This document shows, in pieces, positions 1-8,552 of a stretch of DNA of 64,000 nucleotides. The notes under the pieces are model-generated. The model ran no database searches, was not told the origin of the DNA, and saw nothing but the letters and a program-made list of their open reading frames with translations. The stretch's first letter is position 1. The number at the start of each line of letters is the position of its first letter. The stretch is from Nitrospirota bacterium (GTDB lineage Bacteria > Nitrospirota > Leptospirillia > Leptospirillales > Leptospirillaceae): assembly GCA_023481175.1 (NCBI GenBank), contig JAMCWM010000034.1, positions 37,631-101,630 on the forward strand, given 5' to 3'. The position numbers were made by a program, and so were the translations under genes.

Positions 1-1
1 A

Positions 2-196
2 ACCGGAATGGCCGAAGGGGTCCGCTGGAAGGAGATCGAGACGCTGGCCCGGGACTCGGGGGCCCCGGAGGTCACCTGTTCAGGACGGGTCGGAGAGCTC
101 CTGGGGCATCGCGGGATCAAAAGAGTCTGGGCCTCCTTAAGCCATGAAAGGGACCACGCGGTGGCGGTCGTGGTCCTGGAGGGCCCGGGACCATGA
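2..196 (+). CDS. acpS: Holo-[acyl-carrier-protein] synthase, C-terminal part (cut by window edge)
   Basis: Only the last 64 codons are in the window; the reading frame is open to the left edge. AcpS transfers 4'-phosphopantetheine from CoA to apo-ACP in fatty acid synthesis, in the cytoplasm. The visible part has the family's C-terminal pattern: VRWKEIE, then a G-x-P segment and ASLSHERDHAVAVVVLE, which matches the conserved vSlSHd...A.A.V end of AcpS. The Ser-His of SLSH is part of the CoA-binding region in the family. The stop overlaps the ATG of the next gene (ATGA), so the two are probably translationally coupled. The methionine at 8 is internal, not the start. The family call rests on a short stretch, but the pattern and the classical acpS-nnr neighbourhood agree. 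Confidence 0.8.
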   Translation, partial: TGMAEGVRWKEIETLARDSGAPEVTCSGRVGELLGHRGIKRVWASLSHERDHAVAVVVLEGPGP

Positions 197-1809
197 GAGT
201 CATGACGCCGGAGGAGATGCGGGAGACGGATGGCCGGGCTGTCCGGGAGTTCGGGATTTCAGAGGAGATTCTGATGGAGCGGGCCGGGATGGCGGTCTCC
301 GAGGTCTGCCGGAAGCTTCTTGGAAAGAGGGCCGGCCGCTCCGGGCGCCGCCCTGTCCTGGCCGTCGCGGGGGGCGGACATAACGGGGCCGACAGCCTGG
401 TGGCCCTCCGGGATCTGACAAGCCTCGGATACCCCGGGGAGGCTCTCGTGATCGAGGAAGATGTCTCCCGACACAGTGCCGCCTTGCGTCGAGAGATCGA
501 ACGTCTCCGGATCCAGGGAGTTCCTGTCCGCTTCCCGGGAGAGGGAGGCGGACGCCATCGCATCTCCCATGCCGGACTGATCGTGGACGGCATCCTGGGG
601 ACCGGATTCCGGGGGGAGCTCTCGGAGTCCCTGGTTCCTTCTGTCGAGGCGATCAATCAGGCGGCCTCCCAAGGGGTTCCCGTCGTCAGCGTCGACATCC
701 CTTCAGGAGTTGACGGACGCACGGGGAAGGTCGGCCTGACCGCGGTCCGGGCCAGCGCCACCGTGACCTTCGGAGCCCCGAAGTGGGGACTTCTCGTCGA
801 TCCCGGGACCCGATATGCGGGAGAGATCCTGCTGTCGCGGATCGGATTTCCACCGGCCCTCGTCGAGGGGGGAATGTCCTCCTGTCTGACCGTCCGTGAA
901 GCCGTGGCCCTTCTTCCCCCGCGCCTCCCGGAGATCCACAAGGGACAGGCCGGCCATGTCCTGATCGCGGGGGGAAGTCCCGGAAAGGCGGGAGCCGTGA
1001 TGTTGTCCGCCCGGGGATCTCTCCGGATGGGGGCGGGACTTGTGACCGTGTTGTGGGACAGGCGGCTCGCCTTTTACGCTTCACCACTTCCCGAAGTGAT
1101 GGGACGTTATTTCGATCCTTCCTCCCCCGGCGTCGACGAGATTCGCCGGGCTCTCGAGGGGATCGACGCGGTCGGCTGCGGCCCCGGTCTTCCCGACGAC
1201 GCGGGAGGGCAACTCCTGCTTGAAACGCTCCTTTCAAACTTTCCCGGGCCCGTGGCGGCCGATGCCGGGACCTTCAGCCTCTTTGCCGGACACCCGGAAC
1301 GGGTGGGGGAGCTCCGGGCCGGAAGGCCTCTTGTCCTGACTCCCCATCCCGGAGAGCTCGCCCGGTTTCTCGGGGTCGAGATCCGGACGGTTCTGGAAAA
1401 TCCCCTTGACATGGCCCGGGAAGGGGCCCGGAAGGCGGGAGGGGTTCTTCTTCTCAAGGGGGCCCGAACCATCGTCGTCGATTCCGGCGCCCGGAGCTAT
1501 GTCAATGTGACGGGGGATCGGGTCATGGCCGGAGCCGGAATGGGCGACGTCCTGACCGGGATGATCGCGACCCTTCTGGGTCAGGGGGTCGAGCCCTTCC
1601 AGGCCGCCTGTCTGTCCTCCTTCCTGCATGGAGCGGCAGGGGAAAGGCTCGGCCAGACGGCGTCCCGGGGCCGGCTCGCCTCCGAACTGGCCGACGTTCT
1701 TCCCGCGCTTCTCTCCGACTGGGAGACAGACATCTTGCAAGACGGCACGAAAGAGGGATCTCTTGAAACCCTCTGGCCGGTCGCCTTTTCCGGGAAGGGG
1801 GCCCGATGA
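193..1809 (+). CDS. nnr: Bifunctional NAD(P)H-hydrate epimerase / ADP-dependent NAD(P)H-hydrate dehydratase
   Basis: This 538-aa protein repairs damaged nicotinamide cofactors: the N-terminal YjeF_N domain epimerises R/S-NAD(P)HX and the C-terminal ribokinase-like domain dehydrates S-NAD(P)HX using ADP. The N-domain (about residues 1-225) shows GGGHNGAD near residue 60 in place of the usual GNNGGDG, and VDIPSGVDGRTG near 170, which is typical. The C-domain (about 235-520) shows TPHPGELARFLG, a LLKGARTIV strand and the nucleotide-binding AGAGMGDVLTGMIATLLGQG loop. Length matches the fused family. It overlaps acpS by four bases upstream and the uracil-DNA glycosylase gene by four bases downstream, so it sits in a tight operon. 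The altered N-terminal loop is the only oddity. Confidence 0.92.
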   Translation: MRVMTPEEMRETDGRAVREFGISEEILMERAGMAVSEVCRKLLGKRAGRSGRRPVLAVAGGGHNGADSLVALRDLTSLGYPGEALVIEEDVSRHSAALRREIERLRIQGVPVRFPGEGGGRHRISHAGLIVDGILGTGFRGELSESLVPSVEAINQAASQGVPVVSVDIPSGVDGRTGKVGLTAVRASATVTFGAPKWGLLVDPGTRYAGEILLSRIGFPPALVEGGMSSCLTVREAVALLPPRLPEIHKGQAGHVLIAGGSPGKAGAVMLSARGSLRMGAGLVTVLWDRRLAFYASPLPEVMGRYFDPSSPGVDEIRRALEGIDAVGCGPGLPDDAGGQLLLETLLSNFPGPVAADAGTFSLFAGHPERVGELRAGRPLVLTPHPGELARFLGVEIRTVLENPLDMAREGARKAGGVLLLKGARTIVVDSGARSYVNVTGDRVMAGAGMGDVLTGMIATLLGQGVEPFQAACLSSFLHGAAGERLGQTASRGRLASELADVLPALLSDWETDILQDGTKEGSLETLWPVAFSGKGAR

Positions 1810-2552
1810 CGGAGTCGAGGGATAAAAAGATTCTGGACGGGACGGAAGGTCTGGCCGTCTATCTGCGATATCTGGACGAGACGGCCCCGGATCTTTTTCT
1901 CGCGAAGGATCTTCGGGATGAGCGGATCTCCGTCCCGGGAGATCCCGGGCCAGAAGGCAAGGGAGAGAAGCTCCTCGAGGACCGGGAGCTCGCCCTGGGC
2001 ACGGTTCGGGAGGCGGCAAGCGCCTGTACCCTTTGCTCCCTTTCAGCCACCCGGACTCATGTCGTCTTCGGAGAGGGAAACCCTCAGGCGGCCCTCATGT
2101 TCGTCGGGGAAGGGCCGGGGGCCGACGAGGACGCCACAGGACGCCCCTTCGTGGGACGGGCGGGTGAACTTCTCACGAAGATGATTGCGGCCATGGGCTA
2201 TGCCCGCACTGATGTCTATATTGCCAATGTCGTCAAATGCCGGCCTCCCGGGAACCGTGTTCCCGAAGATCACGAGCGCCATTCCTGTCTCCCTTACCTT
2301 AAACAGCAGATTTCCCTCGTGTCCCCCCGGGCGATCGTTCTCCTGGGTCAGACGGCGGCCGCCTCGCTTCTGGGTTCGGGGGGGGGAATCTCCAGGCTTC
2401 GGGGAAAAGAAACCCGGATCGCAGGTCTTCCCGGGATCCGTGTCATGCCGACCTACCATCCGGCCTACCTTCTCCGGAACCCCTCGGCCAAGGCGGATGT
2501 CTGGGAGGATCTAAAGCAGGTCATGGCCTGGCTCGGGAAGGAACGCCCATGA
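1806..2552 (+). CDS. Uracil-DNA glycosylase, family 4 (Fe-S type)
   Basis: A 248-aa base-excision repair enzyme that removes uracil from DNA. The four cysteines expected to hold a [4Fe-4S] cluster are visible at about 74 and 77 (ACTLCSL), 145 (VKCRPPGNR) and 161 (HSCLPYL), with the spacing of family-4 UDGs. The catalytic-loop motif GEGPGADED lies near 101-109 and the DNA-intercalation motif appears as HPAYLLRN near the C-terminus. The first 65 residues are a family-typical variable extension. The start ATG overlaps the nnr stop and the end overlaps the next start, so it is an internal operon gene. Such enzymes are common in thermophiles and acidophiles, where cytosine deamination is a burden; that last point is context, not shown by the sequence. 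Confidence 0.9.
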   Translation: MTESRDKKILDGTEGLAVYLRYLDETAPDLFLAKDLRDERISVPGDPGPEGKGEKLLEDRELALGTVREAASACTLCSLSATRTHVVFGEGNPQAALMFVGEGPGADEDATGRPFVGRAGELLTKMIAAMGYARTDVYIANVVKCRPPGNRVPEDHERHSCLPYLKQQISLVSPRAIVLLGQTAAASLLGSGGGISRLRGKETRIAGLPGIRVMPTYHPAYLLRNPSAKADVWEDLKQVMAWLGKERP

Positions 2553-2818
2553 GACTTCTCCTTGCGCTTGTTCTTGTTGCCGGGGGATGGCTTTTCATGG
2601 TTGAAAACGACCAGGAGCATGTCACCATCACCCTTCCGGGTTCGGGGCAGATCGGACCCTTCTCGGTCGGCATCGTGGTCCTGGGAGCGGTCCTTCTGGG
2701 CATACTTCTCTGCCTTCTGGGAGGGGGGCTTGTAAAAATCTCCGGGAAGCTCAAAAAGTCGGGATCCCCCCAGGGAGGGGGACCTCCGGCCTCTTCGCCG
2801 CCCCATGTCCCACACTGA
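2549..2818 (+). CDS. LapA/DUF1049-like small membrane protein
   Basis: An 89-aa protein with two predicted membrane segments: a hydrophobic N-terminus (about residues 2-18, LLLALVLVAGGWLFMVEN) and a second helix about 38-62 (FSVGIVVLGAVLLGILLCLLGGGL), separated by a polar loop with a D/E-rich turn. The N-terminal helix followed by 'N.. .V.l' and a second helix is the layout of LapA (lipopolysaccharide assembly protein A, DUF1049) proteins, which sit in the inner membrane and in enterobacteria help control LPS synthesis. The C-terminal tail is low-complexity Gly/Pro/Ser. It overlaps the UDG gene by four bases and its last 14 bases overlap the start of mutS. The family call is by architecture; the specific LPS role is not demonstrated here. 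Confidence 0.62.
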   Translation: MRLLLALVLVAGGWLFMVENDQEHVTITLPGSGQIGPFSVGIVVLGAVLLGILLCLLGGGLVKISGKLKKSGSPQGGGPPASSPPHVPH

Positions 2819-5396
2819 GACTCCCCCTTCCGCCGGCTCCCCTCTGCCCGGTTCACCCCCGCCCCATGTCTATCCCGAGACCCCCCTCTTTCGCCAGTAC
2901 CGGGATCTCAGGAAAGAGGCTGGGGAGGCTCTTCTGTTTTTCAGGCTGGGAGACTTCTATGAACTGTTCGGGGACCAGGCCGAACTGGCCTCCCGCCTTC
3001 TGGGGGTCACGCTGACAAGCCGGGACAAGAATCGCCCCGACCCCCTTCCCATGTGCGGCATTCCCGCGAAGAGTCTCGATCTGTATCTTCCCAAGCTGAT
3101 CCACGCCGGTTATGCGGTGGCCATTGCCGAACAGACCACCTCTGAGGCCGATCCGTCGGGGCTTTTCCCCCGAAAGATCGTCCGGACCGTCACCCGCTTT
3201 ACCCTGATGGAGGATCCCTCCCGGGAAGAAGGGGCCCCCCAGAACGGCGTCGCCCTTTTGAAGAGGGGCGAGGAGTGGGGAGCGGCTTCTCTCGATCTGA
3301 CGAGCGGCCGGATATCGGTTTGGGGGCCGGAGTCCCGGTCGGACCTTGACGGGCTCCGGGACTGGCTGGAGCGAAAGGAGGCCCGGGAGCTCATCCTGGA
3401 ATCGGAGGCCACCCGGGTTTTTTTCCCCGGATTTCCTACTGTCATTTTCGACCAGCCCTGCGATCCGGACTTTTCTTCGTGGCTTCCTTCCTCCTACCGG
3501 ATTCCGGATCTTTCCGAGGTCTCTTGCGAGGCCCTGCGACTCCTTTTCGGATTCCTTGCCGTCCATGAGCGGACCGTTCTTTCCCATCTCCGGGGGATCG
3601 ATCTCGAGGGGGGATCGCCCACCCTCCTGCTCGACCGCTGGACTCTCCGCCATCTCGATGTTCTTCCGAGAGAGGGAGCCCCAGGGGAGGGAGGCAAGGC
3701 CTCAAGCCTCGTCGTTCTTCTCGACCGGTGCCGGACGCCCATGGGGAGCCGCATGCTGCGCCGCTGGATTCTCTCTCCCGATGCGCTAAGCGAGCCAATC
3801 CTTGAAAAACACCGGGTCATTCGCGGATTCTCCTCCCATCCCCGGCTGTCCGACAGGCTCATCCCCCTTCTCCGGGGGGTTGGCGACCTCGAACGGATTC
3901 TTGCCAGGCTTGCCCTGGGGAACCGTCTTCCCCGGGATCTTGCAGAATTCCGCAGGTCTTACCGCAGTGCCCTGGAGGTCATGGACATCCCCGAGATGGT
4001 GGATCTTTTTCCTGGTTTTCGAAAGGAGTTTTCTGTCATCAGGGAGGGAGCTCCCCTTCTGGACCTTCTCGAGAGGGCTCTGGTGGAGGAACCCGCGATG
4101 GTCCTGGGCGAGGGGCCGATCATCCGTGACGGGTTTGACGATCTTCTGGCCGGCTACCGTCGTCTGGAGTCGGAGGGGGACCGGGTCCTTTCAGATCTTG
4201 AGGAGAGGGAAAGAAAGCGGACGGGGATCGAGACTCTCAGGATCCGTTACAACCAGGTGGCCGGCTATTATATCGAGGTGTCCCGGGCCCAGGCCCAGAA
4301 GATGCCGGACCATTATTTCCGGAAGCAGACACTGACCAACACCGAGCGCTTCACGCTTTCGGAGCTCATCGAATTCGAGGGGAGCCTGAGGGAGGCCCGG
4401 GCAAAGGTGCTGGCCCGGGAGGGGGAGATTCTCGAAACCCTTCGCAGGACGGTTTTGGCGGAACGTGAGACGATCCACGTCCTGGCGGATTTTGTTTCCC
4501 GTGTCGATGTCCTTCTCGCCTTCTTCGAAAACGGCCGGATTCACCGGTACGTTCTTCCGGAATTCGTCTCCGGGGGGGAGCCGCTCGAGATCAAGAACGG
4601 GCGCCACCCTGTCCTCGAGTGCCGGATGACGCCCGGGGCTTTCATGCCAAACGATACCGAACTCACTGACGGGGAATTCATTGTCCTGACAGGGCCGAAC
4701 ATGGCCGGGAAATCGACGTACATGCGCCAGATCGCACTCATCGTCCTCATGGCCCAGGCCGGAAGTCCCGTGCCCGCCGACTTGGCCAGGCTTCCTCTTG
4801 CGGACCGGGTCATCGCCCGTGTCGGAGCCTCCGACAACATCCTTGAAGGTTCCTCCACCTTCATGGTGGAGATGACCGAAGTGGCCAGGATCCTCTCTTC
4901 CGCCACCCCTCGATCCCTGGTTCTTCTGGATGAGGTGGGACGGGGGACGGCGACTTTTGACGGAATGGCCATTGCCTGGGCCGTGAGTGAATTCATCCAC
5001 GACCGCATCCGTTGCCGAACCCTCTTTGCCACGCATTACCACGAACTCTCGGAGCTTGCCCGGACCCACCGTCGTGTCAGAAACCAGACCGTGCGCGTCT
5101 CGATCAGAGAGGGCGCCCTCCTCTTCGAGCACCGGATATGCGACGGCCGCGCCGAGCAGTCCTACGGAATCGAGGTGGCCAAGCTGGCGGGGCTTCCTGG
5201 CGAAGTGATAGACCGGGCCTCCGAGGTTCTGTCCTTCTGGGAAGCCGGACAGCCCCAGAAGCTTCTCCGGAAGAACCGGACTCTTCCGCCGGAGAAGGAT
5301 TTTTCCATGCCCCTCTTTTCCTGGAGGAACCGTATCGCAAGAGAGAAGACAGAGACTCAGGAACCTTCCCAAGACCCACAAAGGAGAAACAATTGA
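2805..5396 (+). CDS. mutS: DNA mismatch repair ATPase MutS
   Basis: 863-aa MutS, the mismatch-recognition protein of methyl-directed-type repair. The N-terminal mismatch-binding domain carries the F-x-E clamp as GDFYELF at about residues 50-55, which inserts next to mispaired bases. The lever and clamp domains fill the centre. The ATPase domain has Walker A TGPNMAGKST near residue 629, Walker B/ABC signature LVLLDEVGRGTATFDG near 705 and the HYHEL switch motif near 743. A C-terminal tail with a helix-turn-helix dimerisation region follows. Length is typical of bacterial MutS1, and the presence of the F-x-E rules out MutS2. The start ATG lies inside the 3' end of the preceding gene; the stop overlaps the next ATG (TGATG). 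No mutL is visible in the window. Confidence 0.97.
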   Translation: MSHTETPPSAGSPLPGSPPPHVYPETPLFRQYRDLRKEAGEALLFFRLGDFYELFGDQAELASRLLGVTLTSRDKNRPDPLPMCGIPAKSLDLYLPKLIHAGYAVAIAEQTTSEADPSGLFPRKIVRTVTRFTLMEDPSREEGAPQNGVALLKRGEEWGAASLDLTSGRISVWGPESRSDLDGLRDWLERKEARELILESEATRVFFPGFPTVIFDQPCDPDFSSWLPSSYRIPDLSEVSCEALRLLFGFLAVHERTVLSHLRGIDLEGGSPTLLLDRWTLRHLDVLPREGAPGEGGKASSLVVLLDRCRTPMGSRMLRRWILSPDALSEPILEKHRVIRGFSSHPRLSDRLIPLLRGVGDLERILARLALGNRLPRDLAEFRRSYRSALEVMDIPEMVDLFPGFRKEFSVIREGAPLLDLLERALVEEPAMVLGEGPIIRDGFDDLLAGYRRLESEGDRVLSDLEERERKRTGIETLRIRYNQVAGYYIEVSRAQAQKMPDHYFRKQTLTNTERFTLSELIEFEGSLREARAKVLAREGEILETLRRTVLAERETIHVLADFVSRVDVLLAFFENGRIHRYVLPEFVSGGEPLEIKNGRHPVLECRMTPGAFMPNDTELTDGEFIVLTGPNMAGKSTYMRQIALIVLMAQAGSPVPADLARLPLADRVIARVGASDNILEGSSTFMVEMTEVARILSSATPRSLVLLDEVGRGTATFDGMAIAWAVSEFIHDRIRCRTLFATHYHELSELARTHRRVRNQTVRVSIREGALLFEHRICDGRAEQSYGIEVAKLAGLPGEVIDRASEVLSFWEAGQPQKLLRKNRTLPPEKDFSMPLFSWRNRIAREKTETQEPSQDPQRRNN

Positions 5397-6571
5397 TGAC
5401 CATGATGCCGGACAATCCGGACAATCTTGCCGGAGACCTTGTAGAGATTCTCCGCCAGGGGCCGCCTTCGGAAGCGCTGAAGTCGGAGGAGCTGTCGATG
5501 CGCTTTTCTGATCTTCTGGATCTTCTGGCGGAAGACAGGGAGCTGGGGGTGCTGGCGGATATTCCGGAAATGACGCCGGACTGGTCCCTCTTTATCCGGA
5601 ACTATCTCGAGATTTCGCATGACCGGTTCGATCTCGAAGTTTCGTCGGAAGAGGGCAACGGTGCAGGAAATACCTCCCCCGAGCCGGAAGATGCCGTCTT
5701 CGGCATCGGCCTTCTCGTGGATCTCGACCATCCTCTTCCCGAGTCGTTGACGCTCGAGGCTCTGGCCCCCCTGGCCCGGCTTCTCGAAACGGCCCTGTCC
5801 GACAGTTCCCACCTGGTTCAGGTCTTTCTTCACCCCCGTGTGCTGTCTTTTGCAGATATTTATACTTTTTCGTATGATAGCCGGAGGGGGTTTGTCGAAG
5901 AACGGCTGAACTTCGGGTTTTCGATGGAATCTTCCGGGAGTTTTGACGAGATGCCGGTCATGATGGCCGAAGCCCTGATGGGAGACTGGGATCAGCCGGC
6001 CGACGAGCTTCTGGCGCCCTCCGATCCTGTGCTCCGCACATTTGGTCCGTCCCGGGGCAATGGGAGGGGGGCCCTGGTCGGCGTGGTCCGGATGACTCCG
6101 CCCTATGAGGGGGAATGGGGGGAGATTCTCGACGAACGGTTCTCGGGGGCGATCCAGGAAGAGGTGGGAGACGCGATTTCCCGAGTCTTCGATGAGACCC
6201 GTCCATTTTCGGGGGGAGGGGATCCGGAGGAGGGGGAGGGAGGCCATGTCTCCCTGGTTCCCTGGTCTCTTCTTCTCCCCATGGCGGCCACCATCGAGCT
6301 GGGGGCCTCCCTTGCCATAAGCCTTGAGGAGGAGACGATCCACCCCGAGCGCGTGGCCATGACCCCGGTCTGGCGGGACCGGGCACTCTGGATCGAAGTC
6401 GAGGGACGGTCTCCGTCGAAAAAACCGTTCAGATTCCTTGCGGTTGACGAATATGTCGGACATTTCATGGAACATTATGTTCCAGGCGTCATGGAGTCGA
6501 TGATGGGACTCTCTGTCCGCTGGAACAAGAGGAAAGGCGGGGGAAGGTTTCTTTCCCTGGGGGTCGTCTAG
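5396..6571 (+). CDS. Hypothetical acidic cytoplasmic protein downstream of mutS
   Basis: 391 aa, unrecognised. The reading frame is open well upstream inside mutS, but the ATG at 5396 is the sensible start: it is preceded by AAGGAGAAA with good spacing and overlaps the mutS stop by one base. The protein has no signal peptide or membrane segment and is rich in Asp and Glu, especially residues 1-110. The N-terminal part looks helical (repeats of LLDLLAEDRELGVL type), and the C-terminal 100 residues alternate hydrophobic and charged strands, ending FLSLGVV. No catalytic motif is evident. Position in the operon suggests co-expression with mutS, but nothing links it to repair. It could be a lineage-specific family. 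Confidence 0.7.
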   Translation: MTMMPDNPDNLAGDLVEILRQGPPSEALKSEELSMRFSDLLDLLAEDRELGVLADIPEMTPDWSLFIRNYLEISHDRFDLEVSSEEGNGAGNTSPEPEDAVFGIGLLVDLDHPLPESLTLEALAPLARLLETALSDSSHLVQVFLHPRVLSFADIYTFSYDSRRGFVEERLNFGFSMESSGSFDEMPVMMAEALMGDWDQPADELLAPSDPVLRTFGPSRGNGRGALVGVVRMTPPYEGEWGEILDERFSGAIQEEVGDAISRVFDETRPFSGGGDPEEGEGGHVSLVPWSLLLPMAATIELGASLAISLEEETIHPERVAMTPVWRDRALWIEVEGRSPSKKPFRFLAVDEYVGHFMEHYVPGVMESMMGLSVRWNKRKGGGRFLSLGVV

Positions 6572-6576
6572 GGTCC

Positions 6577-7617
6577 GTGTCCGGAAAAAAAATTCTGCTT
6601 CTGTGTCTTCTTCCCATGGGCGGACTGCTCGCAGGGGGACCCTTGGCCTTTAGGGCCTGGGCCCTTGAGGGTCCGCTTGTCCCTGTTTTTTCCCGTTCCC
6701 TCCCCGAAAGCCGTGTCACCCTCGCCTCCGGAGGGGGCCGGCTCTTTCTCCTCTCCCAAAAGGCCGGTTCGCTCTTCCGGCTCGATCCGTGGACCGGGAC
6801 GCTTTTCCTCCGGATTTCCGGACTCGAAAATCCCCGGGATCTGGCCGTCGGCCGTTTCGGAAACCGGCTCCTCGTGGATCTCGATTCGAGCCGCTCTCTC
6901 CTGATTTTCCCGGCCACGGAGGCGGGCCCTCCCCTATTGCGGACCGTCGGACTCAATCCGGGGCAGATTTTGGGAGGAGCGGACAACCGGTACTATCTTG
7001 TCGCCCGGGCGGTCCATATCCTGTACGCTCTGGATCCCGACCGTTATCGTCCCCGGGACTGGATCGCTGTGGGCGATGTCTTCCGGAGGGTGACTTCTGG
7101 CATGGATGGTCACCTCTGGCTCCCACTTTTCCGTTCGGACGAGGTCATGGAGGTGGGAACCTCCCCGTTTGTCGTTCTCCGGAAAATCGATCTTGACAGA
7201 TGCTCCGGTCCGGTTCGGGTGTTTCCTCTCTCCTCCGGCGGATTTCTGGCCGGATGTCGGGACGCCCTCGTCCGGGAAGATCCCTCCGGACAGATCCGAA
7301 GATTTCCTTTGAGGGGCGAATTCCGCCACGGAGTCCGGGAGATGGTGTTGTCTCCGGGGGGACAGACGGCCCTGATTCTCTTTCACCGCTCCAGGACAAT
7401 GATTCTTTTCGATATTTCCGCCATGAAAGGGATTTCCCGCTACCATCTCCCGTATCGCCCCCGCCGCTTGTATATTTTCCCCAATTGGCCTATTCTTTTC
7501 GTGGTGATGAATGATCCGGACCATGAAATGACGAGGCTTTTCGGATACAGGTTAACGGATTTTCATGGTCAGTCGGCTACTGTTTCAGTCACCTACCATA
7601 AAAGGAAGGAAAAATGA
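6577..7617 (+). CDS. Secreted beta-propeller-like protein, function unknown
   Basis: 346 aa starting at GTG 6577. The N-terminus is a clear Sec signal peptide: MSGKKILL, a hydrophobic core to about residue 24 and likely cleavage after AWA near residue 29. The mature part consists of repeating beta-strand units with motifs such as LFRLDPWTGTLFLRISGLENP and HGVREMVLSPGGQTALILF, resembling NHL/YncE-type beta-propellers that bind peptides or polysaccharides in the periplasm. There is no lipobox and no C-terminal anchor. The start lies six bases after the previous stop and the gene overlaps fabI by four bases, so it is co-transcribed with them. Function cannot be assigned; the propeller call is by repeat feel only. 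Confidence 0.65.
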   Translation: MSGKKILLLCLLPMGGLLAGGPLAFRAWALEGPLVPVFSRSLPESRVTLASGGGRLFLLSQKAGSLFRLDPWTGTLFLRISGLENPRDLAVGRFGNRLLVDLDSSRSLLIFPATEAGPPLLRTVGLNPGQILGGADNRYYLVARAVHILYALDPDRYRPRDWIAVGDVFRRVTSGMDGHLWLPLFRSDEVMEVGTSPFVVLRKIDLDRCSGPVRVFPLSSGGFLAGCRDALVREDPSGQIRRFPLRGEFRHGVREMVLSPGGQTALILFHRSRTMILFDISAMKGISRYHLPYRPRRLYIFPNWPILFVVMNDPDHEMTRLFGYRLTDFHGQSATVSVTYHKRKEK

Positions 7618-8435
7618 CCCCTCCCTCTTCCGGTATCCTTTCATCAGCCTCTTCCCTTCTTTCCGGACGTCATATTCTTGTCACAGGTGTTGCCAACCGG
7701 TGGTCGATCGCCTGGGCTGTCGTCCAGTCGGTTGTCAAAAACGGCGGCCGGGTGACCCTGACCTATCAGGGGGAATCACAGAAGGATTCCATCGCTAAGC
7801 TTATGGAGGAACTTCCGGAGGAGAATCGGTCGAGCCTTCTGCTTCCTCTGGACGTGAGAAATGACGGAGAGGTGGCGAAAGTGGCGGAAAGGCTCCGCTC
7901 CGAAGGCCTCACCCTGGATGGCCTTGTCCACAGCATTGCGTTTGCAAAGCGGGAAGAGCTGGACGGGGCGTTCCTCGACACAAGCCGGGAGGGATTTCTC
8001 ATGGCCCAGGAGATCAGCGCCTACTCCCTGGTCGTTCTGTGCCGGGCCTTCGCTCCGCTTATGGCCTCCGGGGCCTCCATCGTCGCCATGACCTATCTGG
8101 GGTCGGAGAGGATCGTTCCCCACTACAATGTCATGGGCGCGGCCAAGGCCGCGCTGGAAGCCTCGGTGCGCTATCTGGCCTATGATCTCGGTTCCTCCGG
8201 AATCCGGGTCAATGCCGTGAGCGCAGGGCCGATCAAGACCGCCTCCGGTCGAGCCATCAAGGGATTCATCGACATGCAGAAGGCGGTTGCAGCGCGGGCT
8301 CCCCTCAAGGGACAGGATCTGACTTCGGAAGAGGTGGCCGATGCCACGGCCGCCCTTCTCTCTCCTCTCATGAGGGCGGTGACGGGAGAGGTTCTCTTCG
8401 TGGATCTGGGCTATCGACAAATGGGAATGGTTTGA
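7614..8435 (+). CDS. fabI: Enoyl-[acyl-carrier-protein] reductase (NADH) FabI
   Basis: 273 aa, catalyses the last reduction of each fatty-acid elongation cycle (trans-2-enoyl-ACP to acyl-ACP). It is an SDR protein of FabI type: the dinucleotide-binding motif is GVANRWSIAW near residue 26, and the catalytic pair is the FabI-specific Y-x6-K with Tyr171 and Lys178 in YNVMGAAKA, with an upstream Tyr in YLGSERIVPHY. The C-terminus has the conserved TGEVLFVDLGYRQMGM end; D-L-G replaces the more usual D-G-G. Length is normal. A 19-residue N-terminal extension rich in Ser precedes the fold, so a slightly later start is possible. It is the last gene of the operon that begins with acpS, also a fatty-acid gene. 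Confidence 0.93.
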   Translation: MTPPSSGILSSASSLLSGRHILVTGVANRWSIAWAVVQSVVKNGGRVTLTYQGESQKDSIAKLMEELPEENRSSLLLPLDVRNDGEVAKVAERLRSEGLTLDGLVHSIAFAKREELDGAFLDTSREGFLMAQEISAYSLVVLCRAFAPLMASGASIVAMTYLGSERIVPHYNVMGAAKAALEASVRYLAYDLGSSGIRVNAVSAGPIKTASGRAIKGFIDMQKAVAARAPLKGQDLTSEEVADATAALLSPLMRAVTGEVLFVDLGYRQMGMV

Positions 8436-8493
8436 CCTGTCCCGATCGGAGGTGTTCGGGGGCTTTGCCTGCTCCGGGACAACGAAAAATCAG

Positions 8494-8517
8494 GGCGGGT
8501 AGACATCATGTCCCGCC
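8494..8517 (+). promoter_or_regulatory. Inverted repeat in the leader of the Rieske/cytochrome b genes
   Basis: GGCGGG (8494-8499) and CCCGCC (8512-8517) form a perfect six-pair stem with a 12-nt loop. It lies between the fabI stop and the Rieske start, 36 nt before the latter. It has no following T-run, so it is not a classical terminator; it may be a leader hairpin or protein-binding site. I could not find a convincing -35/-10 pair in the 117-nt spacer. Confidence 0.35.
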
Positions 8518-8552
8518 GAGAAAATGATGGATGACCTATTGGGGGGATTCTC

